Positions 22,519 through 32,062 of a DNA stretch of 32,062 nucleotides are shown piece after piece. The number at the start of each line of letters is the position of its first letter. Position 1 is the stretch's first letter. The position numbers were made by a program, and so were the translations under genes. The notes under the pieces were generated by a model that was not told the origin of the DNA, searched no databases, and saw only the letters and a list, made by a program, of their open reading frames with translations. Source of the DNA: Candidatus Glassbacteria bacterium (lineage in GTDB: Bacteria > Gemmatimonadota > Glassbacteria > GWA2-58-10); assembly GCA_019456185.1 (NCBI GenBank), contig VRUH01000044.1, positions 1-32,062 on the forward strand, given 5' to 3'.

Positions 22519-22902
22519 CTCCGCTTCCGATGTGGGGAACGACCGCCGGAGCTTGGAGATTAACTACCGGACCCGCTCCGCTGTGCCATCAAGGCGGGGC
22601 CTCTGGTTTCCTTCCACCGGCGTTCAGCTTATCGCTGACATTCTTAATGTGAGGAAAAATCCGGAACATTCGGAAGTGACTGCGGTAATAATTGGCGCGG
22701 TTTGCGGATTCCCGCCAGCTGGAGCCGCATCTGGCTTCGGGCTGCAGAAAGCCTTGCAAGATAATTGCTGTCCATGCAAGTAATCATACCGTTATTACTT
22801 TTTGCGCGGACCCCGGCGGATCGGCCGCCCTCCCGCGAACAATCTAGCCTGCGCCACTCCGGCGCCGGAGATTTGACCAGGTTTCTCCCAAGGGAGCTCC
22901 CC
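22519..22902. other. 384-base gap before the TonB-dependent receptor
   Basis: No gene or recognised riboswitch was seen. In particular I found no cobalamin-riboswitch-like core, which might be expected before a receptor of this kind. A low-GC stem of seven pairs (22778-22784 with 22794-22800) is followed by TTTG and could be a weak terminator of the signalling operon. The receptor frame is open back to 22765, but that extension has no signal peptide and is unlikely to be translated. Confidence 0.5.
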
Positions 22903-25134
22903 ATGAATCGCATTCTCTGTCTGGTCATGCTGTCAGCCTGCTGCTCCGTTCTGCATGCCGCCAATACCGGCATCGTCCGCGGGACCGTTCTTGACGAGGC
23001 TGGCGAACCGCTGACCGGCGCCCAGATCACTATCCGCCAGACCAGACTGGGTGCGGTATCCACCGAAACGGGCAAGTTCGAGATCAGGCAGGCTCCCACC
23101 GGCTACCGTCAGGTGATAGCCGCGATGACCGGTTACCGCTCCAGCTTTAAAACGGTCTATATCAACGCGGACAGCGTTACCGTGGTTGATTTCGAGCTGG
23201 TAGAAGTGGTGATCCCGATGCCCGGGATCGAGGTCAGGGACACCATGCCGCGCGTATCGGTCACCGCTACGATCATCCCTATCGATCTGAAGAAAGTCCC
23301 TGCCGCAGTCGAAATAATCAGCTTTGAAAGAATCCAGGAAATGGGCGCGATGACCGTGGCCGACGCCATGATGGAGGCGCGCAGCACCTACCTCCAGGGC
23401 GACGAGGACCGCGGGGTGTCGGCCAGCCTGCGCGGGCTGCGCTCTACCCACACGCTGGTGCTGATCAACGGACGCAGGGTGGCCGCCGGACTCCGCGGCA
23501 ACGTCAATCTCGACGACCTCTCCACGGCCATGATCGAGCGGATCGAGATCGTGCGCGGACCCAGTTCGGCGCTCTACGGCAGTGATGCAATCGGCGGCGT
23601 GGTGAACATTATCACCAAGAAACCGCCCGAGGATATGTTGGCCGGCATCTCCTTTCGCTACGGCCAGAGCAAGTACGGCGAGGCCGCCAATCCGTTTGTC
23701 AAAGGTTATATGACCGAGCGCGCCGGAAAACTCGGTTACTCGCTTTACGCCAGTTTCGACCGCGAGAGCAGTTTCGACCGCTACGAGGAGACTCCCTGGA
23801 CCGACGGGGACGAGAAAAACCTTCGCGCCGGCGGAGTGGAATTATCGTTCGATCTCACCCCGCGCCAGTTGATCCAGGGCGGTTTCGAAAGATCGCTGGT
23901 GAAACGCACCGGAATCAGGCCCTACTTCTGGGGCGACGGGCGACGGGTGGATACCAACAACCGCAAGTCCCTTTTTGCCGAGTATAATTATGTTGTGCCC
24001 GAGCGGGCTGAATTCCTGGTCCGGGGCAACTATTACAGGTTCAACACAGCAATCGCGGTCTATCCCGAAATTTTCGGAGACGATTTCAATCCCTACACCC
24101 AGACCGATACCGACTACGAGCTGTTCCAGGACCTCTACCAGTTCGAGACCAGATTCAGCTACACCTTTACCGAAGGCAACTATCTGACGGTGGGCGCCGA
24201 GGTCAGAAAGGATAACCGGGAGGACAACTCCAGCGAGTACGACGTGGACAACAACGCCGTGTTCATCCAGGATATTTTCCAGCCGTTCGAGCCGCTGCTG
24301 TTCGTGCTGGGGGCGCGTTACGATGACCATTCCCAGTTCGGCACCACCTTCAGCCCCAAGGCCAGCGTCACGCTCTCCCTGTTGGAAAACCTGCGGATCA
24401 AGGGTGTTTTCGGCCGGGGTATCCGGGCGCCGAGTGTCTATGAGCTCTATATCGAGTCCCCGACCAAGGAAAGCCTGATCAGGCCCAACCCCGACCTGAC
24501 CGCCGAAAAATCCGACACCTGGGAAATCGGCCTGGAGGGCAGTCTGAGGCGGTTCAGCGGCGACGTCCGGTTCTTCCGCAACGACCTCGAGGACATGATC
24601 AACCCGGTCACTGTCGGGTTCGACTCGCTATTCACCGGGGTCACGGGCGCGCAGTTGGAGGTCCCCTGGATTCGCCCCCTGCTCCAGTACCGGAATATCG
24701 AGCGGGCCATGAGCCAGGGCTTCGAGGCGGGAGTGACTCTCAAGATAACCGACAGGATCAAATTTTCCAACGACCTGACGCTGGTGGAAACCCGCAACAA
24801 GGCCACGGATAAGCGCCTGCTGAACAAGCCAGACCTGCTCAATACGGCGGTTCTGCGCTATGAACGCCTCGACTGGGGGTTCAAGACCGGTGTCAGATTG
24901 ACCTCGGTCGGTTCCAGGATTATCTCCGACCGGTACAAGGCCGACGGCTACAGCCTGGTCCACCTCTTTTTCTCGAAAAGAATCGGCGAGCCTGTCGAAT
25001 TTTTCGGCGGGGTCAACAACCTGCTGAACAACGATCCCAATATTTACGGGTTTATCGAGGGCGCCGGGTCGCCGGGCACGTATTTCTTCTTCGGCCTGAC
25101 ACTGGATCTCTGGGACCACAACAAAAGCTGGTAA
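22903..25134 (+). CDS. TonB-dependent outer-membrane receptor with N-terminal carboxypeptidase-regulatory domain
   Basis: The chosen start is ATG 22903 (MNRILCLVMLSACCSVLHA), which has AAGGGAG upstream and gives a normal signal peptide; the 743-residue length fits the family. Residues about 23-110 form a CarboxypepD_reg-like beta domain (GIVRGTVLDEAGEPLTGAQI). The plug follows (about 115-250), with the conserved VRGPSSALYGSDAIGGVVNI and the preceding LINGRR. The rest is a 22-strand-type barrel ending near FFFGLTLDLWDHNKSW. It takes up a large or scarce ligand using TonB energy; BtuB/FepA-like plug wording does not reveal which. It is followed after 46 bases by four paralogous lipoproteins on the same strand, which may be its surface partners. 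Confidence 0.93.
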   Translation: MNRILCLVMLSACCSVLHAANTGIVRGTVLDEAGEPLTGAQITIRQTRLGAVSTETGKFEIRQAPTGYRQVIAAMTGYRSSFKTVYINADSVTVVDFELVEVVIPMPGIEVRDTMPRVSVTATIIPIDLKKVPAAVEIISFERIQEMGAMTVADAMMEARSTYLQGDEDRGVSASLRGLRSTHTLVLINGRRVAAGLRGNVNLDDLSTAMIERIEIVRGPSSALYGSDAIGGVVNIITKKPPEDMLAGISFRYGQSKYGEAANPFVKGYMTERAGKLGYSLYASFDRESSFDRYEETPWTDGDEKNLRAGGVELSFDLTPRQLIQGGFERSLVKRTGIRPYFWGDGRRVDTNNRKSLFAEYNYVVPERAEFLVRGNYYRFNTAIAVYPEIFGDDFNPYTQTDTDYELFQDLYQFETRFSYTFTEGNYLTVGAEVRKDNREDNSSEYDVDNNAVFIQDIFQPFEPLLFVLGARYDDHSQFGTTFSPKASVTLSLLENLRIKGVFGRGIRAPSVYELYIESPTKESLIRPNPDLTAEKSDTWEIGLEGSLRRFSGDVRFFRNDLEDMINPVTVGFDSLFTGVTGAQLEVPWIRPLLQYRNIERAMSQGFEAGVTLKITDRIKFSNDLTLVETRNKATDKRLLNKPDLLNTAVLRYERLDWGFKTGVRLTSVGSRIISDRYKADGYSLVHLFFSKRIGEPVEFFGGVNNLLNNDPNIYGFIEGAGSPGTYFFFGLTLDLWDHNKSW

Positions 25135-25180
25135 GCGCACCGAGCCGATCGACAACCAAGTTGTGACCGAGGAGCCAGCC

Positions 25181-25891
25181 ATGAAAAACGCAACTAGAGT
25201 GCTCTTTCTCTTTCTCTTCGCCCTCGCCTGCGGCGAAAACCGCGGAGACCCGATCTCCGCATCCATCAACCGCCAATTCGGCGGTTCACTGATATCCGGC
25301 GGACATCTGCCCAACGTGGCCGTTTCCGAAGATACCAAGTTCGATTTCATCCAGCTGATTCTTCAACAGGTTTGGAATTCGTACGATGAGTCTGTCCACG
25401 CTTTGGCGAAGATAGACGACAACGTGTCAGCCATTCGCGTGCTGGGTAATTTTAAAGGACATACCGTGTCGGAAAAAATATTTCCGGATGAGTCTAGCCT
25501 TAATTCCGACGATCCTCCCTCCAGCGAGGACAGCGCGGCGGGGATACCGAATTGGGAAGAGCCTGGGTATACTAAGTCAATCTCACGGAGGCCTATCTCC
25601 GGCCTGCTAGTAGTCTTCAATGACTTTTCCAATACCGGGCGGCTGTTTTACGGCGGTACAGTGGAATGTTATGGCAGCTGGAGCCCTAAATACGCTGGTT
25701 ACAGGAAGTTGAATGGGGGGTTGTCCTTTTCCGGGGACTACTCCGGGACAGTCGAGTTCGACAATTTTCTTCTGGAACAGAGCAAGCTTTTGGACTTTAG
25801 CAACCCCAATGTACCGGTCAAGGGTAGTGTGACAATCGTGTCCGGTTCCTCAAGAATAATTTTCAACCCATACGGCCCACTACTCCCTTGA
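25181..25891 (+). CDS. Paralogous lipoprotein, copy 1 of 4 (unrecognised family)
   Basis: ATG 25181 has GAGGAG upstream. The signal peptide ends LFALAC, followed by GENRGDP; the lipobox Cys and an R-G/S-D-P tetrad a few residues after it are common to all four copies. Shared blocks are QFGGSLISGGHL, AVSEDTKFDFIQ, FNDFSNTGRLFYGGTVE, FSGDYSGTVEFDNF and GSVTIVSGSSRIIFNPY near the C-terminus. Copy 1 alone has an acidic and Pro-rich insert of about 30 residues (residues near 110-145) and a shorter region before the final block. The family is about 225-236 residues with a repeated hydrophobic-strand pattern, so a beta-sandwich or small barrel is likely. No function is assigned. It lies just after the TonB receptor. 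Confidence 0.8.
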   Translation: MKNATRVLFLFLFALACGENRGDPISASINRQFGGSLISGGHLPNVAVSEDTKFDFIQLILQQVWNSYDESVHALAKIDDNVSAIRVLGNFKGHTVSEKIFPDESSLNSDDPPSSEDSAAGIPNWEEPGYTKSISRRPISGLLVVFNDFSNTGRLFYGGTVECYGSWSPKYAGYRKLNGGLSFSGDYSGTVEFDNFLLEQSKLLDFSNPNVPVKGSVTIVSGSSRIIFNPYGPLLP

Positions 25892-25926
25892 CATACAATG
25901 ATTTATCTGCTTAAAGCGAGGAAAAT

Positions 25927-26601
25927 ATGATGCTCCGGACATCCCTTGTACCATGTCTCGCGATGTTTATCAGTATTATGGCCTGCAGCAGCGACCGCGG
26001 CGATCCCCTGGCTCCCGGCGGCGGCGGTTCGTTGTCTCCCGGAGCGGGTAGGGCCAACTTGGCTGTTGACGAATCGAACAGGTACCGGGCTACCCAGTTC
26101 TTTTTCGAGGATATCCGTGGCCACTTCAACAAGACCCTCGCCATCATAACCCACTCCGACACCAGCGAGGCCATAAGGGTCATGGGCAACCACAACGGTT
26201 ACGCGCTGGCCAGGGCGTTAGTCGGAACCGACACTACAGCAGTACCTGCCGTTCTGGTGGAATACGTTAACTACTACTCCGAAACAGGAATGCTTTTTTA
26301 CGCCGGTGGATTGGAACTGTTTGGCGAATGGAGATATATCGGCGGCGCTAAACGAATGTCTAAATTCATTGTGAGGGGAACGACAGACATAAGTGGAGAT
26401 TACGCCTGTCAGCTTACGTTTGAAAACTTCCATATGGCGCTCGCCCCCAACGGGCTGGTGCTGAACATGCAAGCGATGATAGATAGTGTGGCTAAATATG
26501 GCCCGACTAACTCGCTTCCCCTCGCTGGAACGGTGATAATCACTTCCGGTTCAGAAACTATCAGATTCAACCCTTACTTTTTCGATTACGGTCCGGGCTG
26601 A
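25927..26601 (+). CDS. Paralogous lipoprotein, copy 2 of 4 (most divergent)
   Basis: ATG 25927 (an adjacent ATG at 25930 is equally usable) follows GAGG. The signal ends FISIMAC, then SSDRGDPL, matching the sibling pattern. It has a Gly-rich linker (PGGGGSLSPGAG) in place of the QFGGSL block. Weaker versions of the family blocks are present: AIRVMGNHNGYALA, YVNYYSETGMLFYAGGLELFGEWR, ISGDYACQLTFENFHMALAP, and TVIITSGSETIRFNPY near the C-terminus. At 224 residues it is the shortest-diverged member. The last 65 bases reappear as a decayed relic after copy 3. Function unknown; it may have a ligand preference different from its siblings. Confidence 0.78.
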   Translation: MMLRTSLVPCLAMFISIMACSSDRGDPLAPGGGGSLSPGAGRANLAVDESNRYRATQFFFEDIRGHFNKTLAIITHSDTSEAIRVMGNHNGYALARALVGTDTTAVPAVLVEYVNYYSETGMLFYAGGLELFGEWRYIGGAKRMSKFIVRGTTDISGDYACQLTFENFHMALAPNGLVLNMQAMIDSVAKYGPTNSLPLAGTVIITSGSETIRFNPYFFDYGPG

Positions 26602-26646
26602 CGCAGTGTGCTGGAGCAATCCCAGCGCTGGACAGGGAGAAAAACA

Positions 26647-27327
26647 ATGTCACGAGTTTTCCTTCTGCTGATCTCCACCGCCTTCTGCCTTGCCTCCTGC
26701 GGCAGCGACCGCGGCGATCCCCTTGCAGTTTCCCCCAACGATCAGTTCGGCGGCTCGCTGGTATCCGGGGGACATCTGTCAAACGTCGACGTTTCCGAGG
26801 ATACCAAGTTCGATTTCATCCAGCGGGTTCTCTTGCAATTATATGATACCTATTTCGAGGCCATTGGAGTAGCCTCCCGGGCCCCGGACCAGGAGCAGAC
26901 TGTGCGGATTCTGGGCAGTTTCACCGGCAACGCCATGTCCAATATTACTATCCCCGGCAGTCCCCCCTCATCCGGGAACTCAATCTACAACCTGGAAATG
27001 GTGTTCAACGACTTCTCCAATACGGGCCGGCTGTTTTTCGGCGGGACCGTGGAATTTACCGGCGAGTGGAGAGTGGTGAACGGCAAGATAGTACCTTACA
27101 TCGTGAAGTTGAGCAAAGGCCTGGCCTTTGCCGGGGACTACTCAGGGACGATTGAGTTCGATAATTTCTGGCTGGCTATCGATGCGCAGGGGAATCTGGT
27201 GGACCTGATCGCGTGGCTGAAAATTCCCGCGCTGGAGCGCCCCAGGCTCCCGTTCGCGGGTGGCGTGACAATCGTTTCAGGCTCATCCAGGCTTCTCTTC
27301 AACCCTTATTACAATCCGTTTGGCTAG
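26647..27327 (+). CDS. Paralogous lipoprotein, copy 3 of 4
   Basis: The start used is ATG 26647 (MSRVFLLLISTAFCLASC) behind AGGGAG; the frame is open upstream to 26608 but lacks a signal there. Cys18 of CLASC is the lipobox, followed by GSDRGDPL. The 226-residue protein carries the full family set: QFGGSLVSGGHL, VSEDTKFDFIQ, TVRILGSFTGNAMSN, FNDFSNTGRLFFGGTVEF, FAGDYSGTIEFDNFWLAID and TIVSGSSRLLFNPY. It is closest to copy 4, sharing VRILGSFTGNA and the layout of the C-terminal third. It and its upstream leader are the likely parent unit of the copy 4 duplication. Confidence 0.8.
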   Translation: MSRVFLLLISTAFCLASCGSDRGDPLAVSPNDQFGGSLVSGGHLSNVDVSEDTKFDFIQRVLLQLYDTYFEAIGVASRAPDQEQTVRILGSFTGNAMSNITIPGSPPSSGNSIYNLEMVFNDFSNTGRLFFGGTVEFTGEWRVVNGKIVPYIVKLSKGLAFAGDYSGTIEFDNFWLAIDAQGNLVDLIAWLKIPALERPRLPFAGGVTIVSGSSRLLFNPYYNPFG

Positions 27328-27336
27328 GACGGCGGC

Positions 27337-27401
27337 AATCACTTCCGGTTCAGAAACTATCGGATTCAGCCCTTAGTTTTTCGATCACGTTCCGGGCTGA
27401 C
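27337..27401 (+). pseudogene. Relic of the 3' end of lipoprotein copy 2
   Basis: These 65 bases match 26538-26602, the end of copy 2, at 60 of 65 positions with no gap; the first 25 are identical. In the copy 2 frame the five changes give Arg to Gly, Asn to Ser, Tyr to a stop (TAG), Tyr to His and Gly to Val. The final TGA is kept. Beyond it, GGAGCA and TGGAC of the copy 3 leader are also recognisable before copy 4. The relic begins 9 bases after the copy 3 stop, so it marks the junction of a tandem duplication. Confidence 0.85.
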
Positions 27402-27432
27402 TTTAAGCCCGGCGCGGAGCATTGGACCAGCC

Positions 27433-28122
27433 ATGAAAACACTGATTCTGATCCTCGCCCTGGCGGCCATCTCGCTCGGTTCCTCCTGCAGCAGCGACCG
27501 CAGCGATCCCCTTTCAATTTCCACCAACGAGCAGTTCGGAGGCTCGCTGACATCCGGCCAGAACCTGGCCAATGTCGCAGTTTCCGACGATACCAAAATC
27601 CAGTTAACCCAGCAGATTTTCCAGGAGCTGTACGACACTTATCTGGAGGCGCTCAGGGTTTCCTCGCAGGTCACCAACGATGAAGAGACCGTGCGGATCC
27701 TGGGCAGCTTCACCGGCAACGCCCTGTCAGATAAAGTGATCCTGAACAGCCTGGATACTCCGCAGGCCTCGGCATTCGACCTGAAAATTATCTACAGCGA
27801 TTTCTCCAATACAGGCAGATTGTTTATCGGCGGTACAGTCGAATTCACAGGTATATGGGGCAAAGTCAACGGTGTATCCGTTCCGACCAATCTAAAGCTG
27901 AACAACGGAACAGCTTTTGCCGGCGATTACGCGGGCACGATAGAATTCGACAACATGAGGCTGGCTATCGACGAGACCGGCAACCTGATCGATCTGATCG
28001 AATGGATGAAACGCGGCCCCACGTTCACGCTCCCGTTCGAGGGCGGCGTGACAATCGTCTCCGGCTCCTCGCGAATCGTATTCAACCCCTATTCTGTCGA
28101 TCACATGCGGAGTTCTCCTTAA
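27433..28122 (+). CDS. Paralogous lipoprotein, copy 4 of 4
   Basis: ATG 27433 is preceded by GGACCAGCC, similar to the copy 1 leader. The signal ends GSSC, then SSDRSDPL, so the RGD of the other copies is RSD here. Blocks in order: QFGGSLTSGQNL, VSDDTKIQLTQ, TVRILGSFTGNALSD, YSDFSNTGRLFIGGTVEF, FAGDYAGTIEFDNMRLAID, LIDLIEWM and TIVSGSSRIVFNPY near the C-terminus. The 229-residue product most resembles copy 3 and is inferred to be its duplicate, because the relic of copy 2 sits in front of it. No identifiable enzyme motif. Intact frame, so presumably still functional. Confidence 0.8.
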   Translation: MKTLILILALAAISLGSSCSSDRSDPLSISTNEQFGGSLTSGQNLANVAVSDDTKIQLTQQIFQELYDTYLEALRVSSQVTNDEETVRILGSFTGNALSDKVILNSLDTPQASAFDLKIIYSDFSNTGRLFIGGTVEFTGIWGKVNGVSVPTNLKLNNGTAFAGDYAGTIEFDNMRLAIDETGNLIDLIEWMKRGPTFTLPFEGGVTIVSGSSRIVFNPYSVDHMRSSP

Positions 28123-28192
28123 CAGGCATCCCGTCGTGAAAAACTGCATCCCGCCGGCTGATTATCATAAGTCCCCTAACTCCTTCAAGCAC

Positions 28193-28221
28193 TTGCCAGT
28201 GCCCGTCCGGTATATTATATT
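28193..28221 (+). promoter_or_regulatory. Promoter of the TPR membrane-protein gene
   Basis: TTGCCA (28193-28198) and TATATT (28216-28221) are 17 bases apart, about 68 bases before the ATG at 28289. The start codon follows AAAAGGAG. The promoter separates this gene from the lipoprotein array. Confidence 0.55.
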
Positions 28222-28288
28222 GCCTTACCCGATGACCAATTGTTATCAAGGAATGTGACTGCCCCGCGGGCAAAAGGAGCAGGCTTTA

Positions 28289-28981
28289 ATGAGCAGGAAA
28301 AGAATCAGTAAAAAAGAACTCAAGGAAGACGCCTTCGTCAGCGGTGCGTTCGAGGCGAGCCATTATATCCAGGAGCACACGAGTAAGATTATCGGCGGGA
28401 TTATCGGCGTGCTGGTGTTGTCCGGACTGGCTTGGATGTACGTCAATTTCCGCGCCGAAACTCGCTCCGAGGCCGCTCTGACGATGTTCAAGGCCGAGGG
28501 GCTGTTTATCAGCAACCAGTTCAGCCTAGCAGCTGTTGATTTTGAAAACGTGGCCGACGACTACTCCGGTACCGAGCAGGGCCGCAAGGCCGTCTATTTT
28601 GCCGCCGACAGCTACTACAATTCCGGCGACTACGACCGCGCTCTGGAACTGTTCAACCGGTACATGGATGAAAACGGCGGTGACGATCCCCTGCTGATCA
28701 ACTGCCTGGTCGGAATCGCCGCCTGCCACGAGCAGTTCGAGGAATACCCGCAGGCGCTGGAGAACTACCACCGGGCGCTGGAGTTGGCCGAGTACGATTT
28801 CCAGCGGGTCGAAATCCTCTCCAGCATCAGCCGCACCCATCGCCAGGCGGGCCAGGCCGAGCAGGCGATCGCGATGCTCGACGAGATTATCGAGTCGTTC
28901 CCCGATGACCCGCGCAACGGCGAGTTTATCGAAATCCGCGCCGAGCTCAAAGCAGGCCTCGCCGCCGGAACCGGCAGCTGA
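28289..28981 (+). CDS. Membrane-anchored tetratricopeptide-repeat protein (YfgM-like topology)
   Basis: The 230-residue protein has a charged Lys/Arg-rich N-terminus, one membrane helix at about residues 34-53 (IIGGIIGVLVLSGLAWMYV) and an extracytoplasmic TPR region. The repeats match AAVDFENVADDYSGTEQGRKAVYFAADSYY, then DYDRALELFNRYM, EYPQALENYHRALELA, and QAEQAIAMLDEIIESFPDDP. This is the layout of YfgM, the SecYEG-associated periplasmic chaperone, and of other tol-pal-type TPR proteins. Which of these it represents is not certain. It has its own promoter and terminator, so it is a single-gene unit. Confidence 0.85.
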   Translation: MSRKRISKKELKEDAFVSGAFEASHYIQEHTSKIIGGIIGVLVLSGLAWMYVNFRAETRSEAALTMFKAEGLFISNQFSLAAVDFENVADDYSGTEQGRKAVYFAADSYYNSGDYDRALELFNRYMDENGGDDPLLINCLVGIAACHEQFEEYPQALENYHRALELAEYDFQRVEILSSISRTHRQAGQAEQAIAMLDEIIESFPDDPRNGEFIEIRAELKAGLAAGTGS

Positions 28982-29006
28982 GCGTTACGAAATTCGATTC
29001 TGACAG

Positions 29007-29047
29007 AACAGCGGGGCAGGCCGGATGGCCTGCCCCGCTGTTTTCTT
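29007..29047 (+). terminator. Intrinsic terminator of the TPR gene
   Basis: A perfect 14-base stem (29009-29022 and 29027-29040, extending to 16 with AA/TT) with a GGAT loop is followed by TTTTCTT. It lies 27 bases after the stop codon. Because argH ends convergently at 29068, it may also stop minus-strand transcripts. Confidence 0.92.
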
Positions 29048-29067
29048 CGGATACGCTTGCGTACAAC

Positions 29068-30480
<1,413 letters not shown>

Positions 30481-30501
30481 CGTATTATCTCCCGGCTCTC
30501 G

Positions 30502-31743
30502 CTATTTCGCCCGCCGTCCGGTGGGCCTGGCTCCCTCGCGGTCCAGAATCGCCTCCACTGTCAGCGGCAGGCCGAAAATATTGATAAACCCTTCGGCGTC
30601 GTGCTGGTTGTAGACATCCTCCTCGCCGAAAGTAGCGTACTCCTCGCGGTAGAGCGAGTGCGGGCTCTGACGGCCGGCGGAGATGATATTTCCCTTGTAC
30701 AGCTTGAACCGCACCTTGCCCGTGGCGAATTTGAGCGACTCGTTGATAAACGCATCCATCTGTTCGCGCAGCGCGGTAAACCACTGGCCGTTGTAGACCA
30801 GGCAGGCGTACTTCTGGGCGATCCGGTCTTTCCAGGCCAGGCTCTCGCGGTCGAGGCAGAGCTGTTCCAGCTCCCGGATAGCCGCCACCAGAATCGTGCC
30901 GCCGGGGGTTTCGTAGACCCCGCGGCTTTTCATCCCCACCAGCCGGTTTTCCACCATGTCCACCCGGCCGATCCCGTTGGCTCCGCCCAGCTCGTTGAGC
31001 TGCTCCACCAGTTCCACCGGCTTCATGCTCTTCCCGTCGATTGCCACCGGCACGCCCCGCTCGAAGGAGATCTCGACGTAGGTCGGCTCGTCCGGCGCGG
31101 CTTCGGGGGAGACGGACAGCTTGAACATCTCCTCTTTCGGTTCGTTCCACGGGTCTTCCAGTTCGCCGCCCTCGTGGCTGATATGCCACAGGTTCTCGTC
31201 GCGGCTGTATATTTTTTCTTTTGTAGCTTCCACCGGTATGTCGTGCGCGGCTGCGTAGTCGATCGCGTCCTCGCGGCTGCGGATATGCCACTCGCGCCAG
31301 GGGGCGATAATTTTCAGCGAGGGGTTGAGCGCCTTGACAGTCAGTTCGAAACGCACCTGGTCGTTACCCTTGCCCGTGGCCCCGTGACTGACGGCGTCGG
31401 CCCCCTCCTGCTCGGCCACCTGCACCAGGTACTTGGAGATCAGCGGACGGGCCATCGAGGTACCCAGCAGGTAGCTGCGCTCATAGACCGCGCCGCTTTT
31501 GAGCGTGGGCCAGATATAGTCGGTGACGAACTCCTCGCGAAGGTCGAGCACGTAGCACTTGCCGGCCCCGCTCTTTTTCGCTTTCTCCTCCAGCCCCGTA
31601 AGGTCTTCGCGCTGGCCCAGGTTGGCGGCGAATGCGATTACCTCGCAGCCCTCGTAGTTCTCCTTGAGCCAGGGGATAATTACCGAGGTGTCCAGTCCGC
31701 CGGAATAGGCGAGCACAACTTTTTTCACGTTCTTCTTCATCAC
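30502..31743 (-). CDS. argG: Argininosuccinate synthase
   Basis: The 413-residue protein begins [29 protein letters not shown] is the N-type ATP pyrophosphatase loop of ArgG. Further family motifs are [16 protein letters not shown] and APWREW, plus a conserved C-terminal [15 protein letters not shown]. It joins citrulline and aspartate using ATP. The length is slightly above the E. coli-independent type I size of about 400 residues and in keeping with the family. It lies between argB (38 bases upstream) and argH. Confidence 0.97.
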   Translation of the reverse strand: MMKKNVKKVVLAYSGGLDTSVIIPWLKENYEGCEVIAFAANLGQREDLTGLEEKAKKSGAGKCYVLDLREEFVTDYIWPTLKSGAVYERSYLLGTSMARPLISKYLVQVAEQEGADAVSHGATGKGNDQVRFELTVKALNPSLKIIAPWREWHIRSREDAIDYAAAHDIPVEATKEKIYSRDENLWHISHEGGELEDPWNEPKEEMFKLSVSPEAAPDEPTYVEISFERGVPVAIDGKSMKPVELVEQLNELGGANGIGRVDMVENRLVGMKSRGVYETPGGTILVAAIRELEQLCLDRESLAWKDRIAQKYACLVYNGQWFTALREQMDAFINESLKFATGKVRFKLYKGNIISAGRQSPHSLYREEYATFGEEDVYNQHDAEGFINIFGLPLTVEAILDREGARPTGRRAK

Positions 31744-31781
31744 TTCTCCGTTGCTCTCTGATCCATCGATACGAGTAAGTA

Positions 31782-32062
31782 TTACTTCTCGATAACCGTG
31801 CCGGCCTCTTCGCCGGCCAGCCGCGCAGTCAGCCCGTCGATATCCGTGATCACCACGCGGGATACGCCGGCTTCCAGCGCGGCGATTCCCGAGCGGACCT
31901 TGGGGATCATTCCCCCGGCGATAATCCCGCTTTCAATCAGGCTTTCGGCCTGGTCCGGTTTAAGCGTTGTCAACTGGTATACATCATCGTAAATGCAGGG
32001 CACGTTGGTGAGAAACACCAGCTGCTCGGCTTTCAGACCTGTCGCCACCGCCCGGGCCACGT
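31782..32062 (-). CDS. argB: Acetylglutamate kinase (partial, C-terminal part)
   Basis: Only the last 93 or so residues are in the window; the frame is open to the right edge. The stretch [13 protein letters not shown], then [19 protein letters not shown] and VVITDIDG match the C-terminal ATP-site half of N-acetylglutamate kinase, including the GGMIPKV substrate-contact motif. It phosphorylates N-acetylglutamate in arginine synthesis. Order argB-argG-argH on one strand indicates an arginine operon continuing beyond the window. Confidence 0.93.
   Translation of the reverse strand, partial: VARAVATGLKAEQLVFLTNVPCIYDDVYQLTTLKPDQAESLIESGIIAGGMIPKVRSGIAALEAGVSRVVITDIDGLTARLAGEEAGTVIEK

Noticed and set aside
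22532-22783. 83-residue open frame before the TonB receptor
   Set aside because: No ribosome-binding site, low-complexity composition without a signal or domain, and it lies in a gap that overlaps the receptor's untranslated frame extension.
25181-27480. RGD motif of the lipoproteins as an integrin-binding signal
   Set aside because: It sits directly after the lipid-anchored Cys, is RSD in copy 4, and nothing else suggests a host-associated organism.

Overview
This is a high-GC bacterial chromosome segment that reads as ordinary, densely packed Gram-negative DNA. Envelope features are abundant: two twin-arginine signal peptides, six or more lipoprotein signals, a TonB-dependent receptor, and an outer-membrane barrel ending in Phe. 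The gene mix suggests a saprophytic heterotroph of the FCB/Latescibacteria/Glassbacteria kind. It includes GH109-like oxidoreductases, a UroD-like methyltransferase, a secreted DraG-like hydrolase, DUF4091, Asp-box propellers and a carboxypeptidase-regulatory TonB receptor. That placement is inference; no rRNA or phylogenetic marker is present to settle it.

Left third (1-12727) looks like a uptake and catabolism region for a sugar or small metabolite. On the minus strand lie a UroD-family methyltransferase-like gene, a sodium/solute symporter and a Tat-exported Gfo/Idh/MocA oxidoreductase cut by the window edge. Divergent from these, on the plus strand, are a Tat-exported amidohydrolase and a lipoprotein of the ADP-ribosylglycohydrolase family. 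A second minus-strand pair encodes a DUF4091 glycosidase-like protein and a double metallo-beta-lactamase-fold protein. Divergent from it is a large lipoprotein beta-propeller with about twelve Asp boxes.

Middle (12728-22902): a 540-base intergenic stretch with terminators and a C/G-rich dispersed-type palindromic repeat is followed by a NatA/NatB-like ABC exporter pair and a second Gfo/Idh/MocA oxidoreductase. Next come an outer-membrane barrel with a cupredoxin-like periplasmic protein, and a signalling operon of a hybrid-less histidine kinase, an HD-GYP response regulator and a stand-alone receiver.

Right third (22903-32062): a TonB-dependent receptor is followed on the same strand by four tandem paralogous lipoproteins of a family I do not recognise. 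The DNA between copies 3 and 4 keeps a decayed 65-base relic of the 3' end of copy 2, which exposes how the array grew. A TPR membrane protein follows. The window ends with minus-strand arginine genes argB (partial), argG and argH.

Most unusual structures: (i) the tandem lipoprotein array with its duplication scar; (ii) an 88-base perfect cloverleaf-like palindromic element at 2455-2542; (iii) an 84-base element with 21-base inverted ends at 6383-6466; (iv) a double MBL protein in which each domain has lost a different metal ligand.
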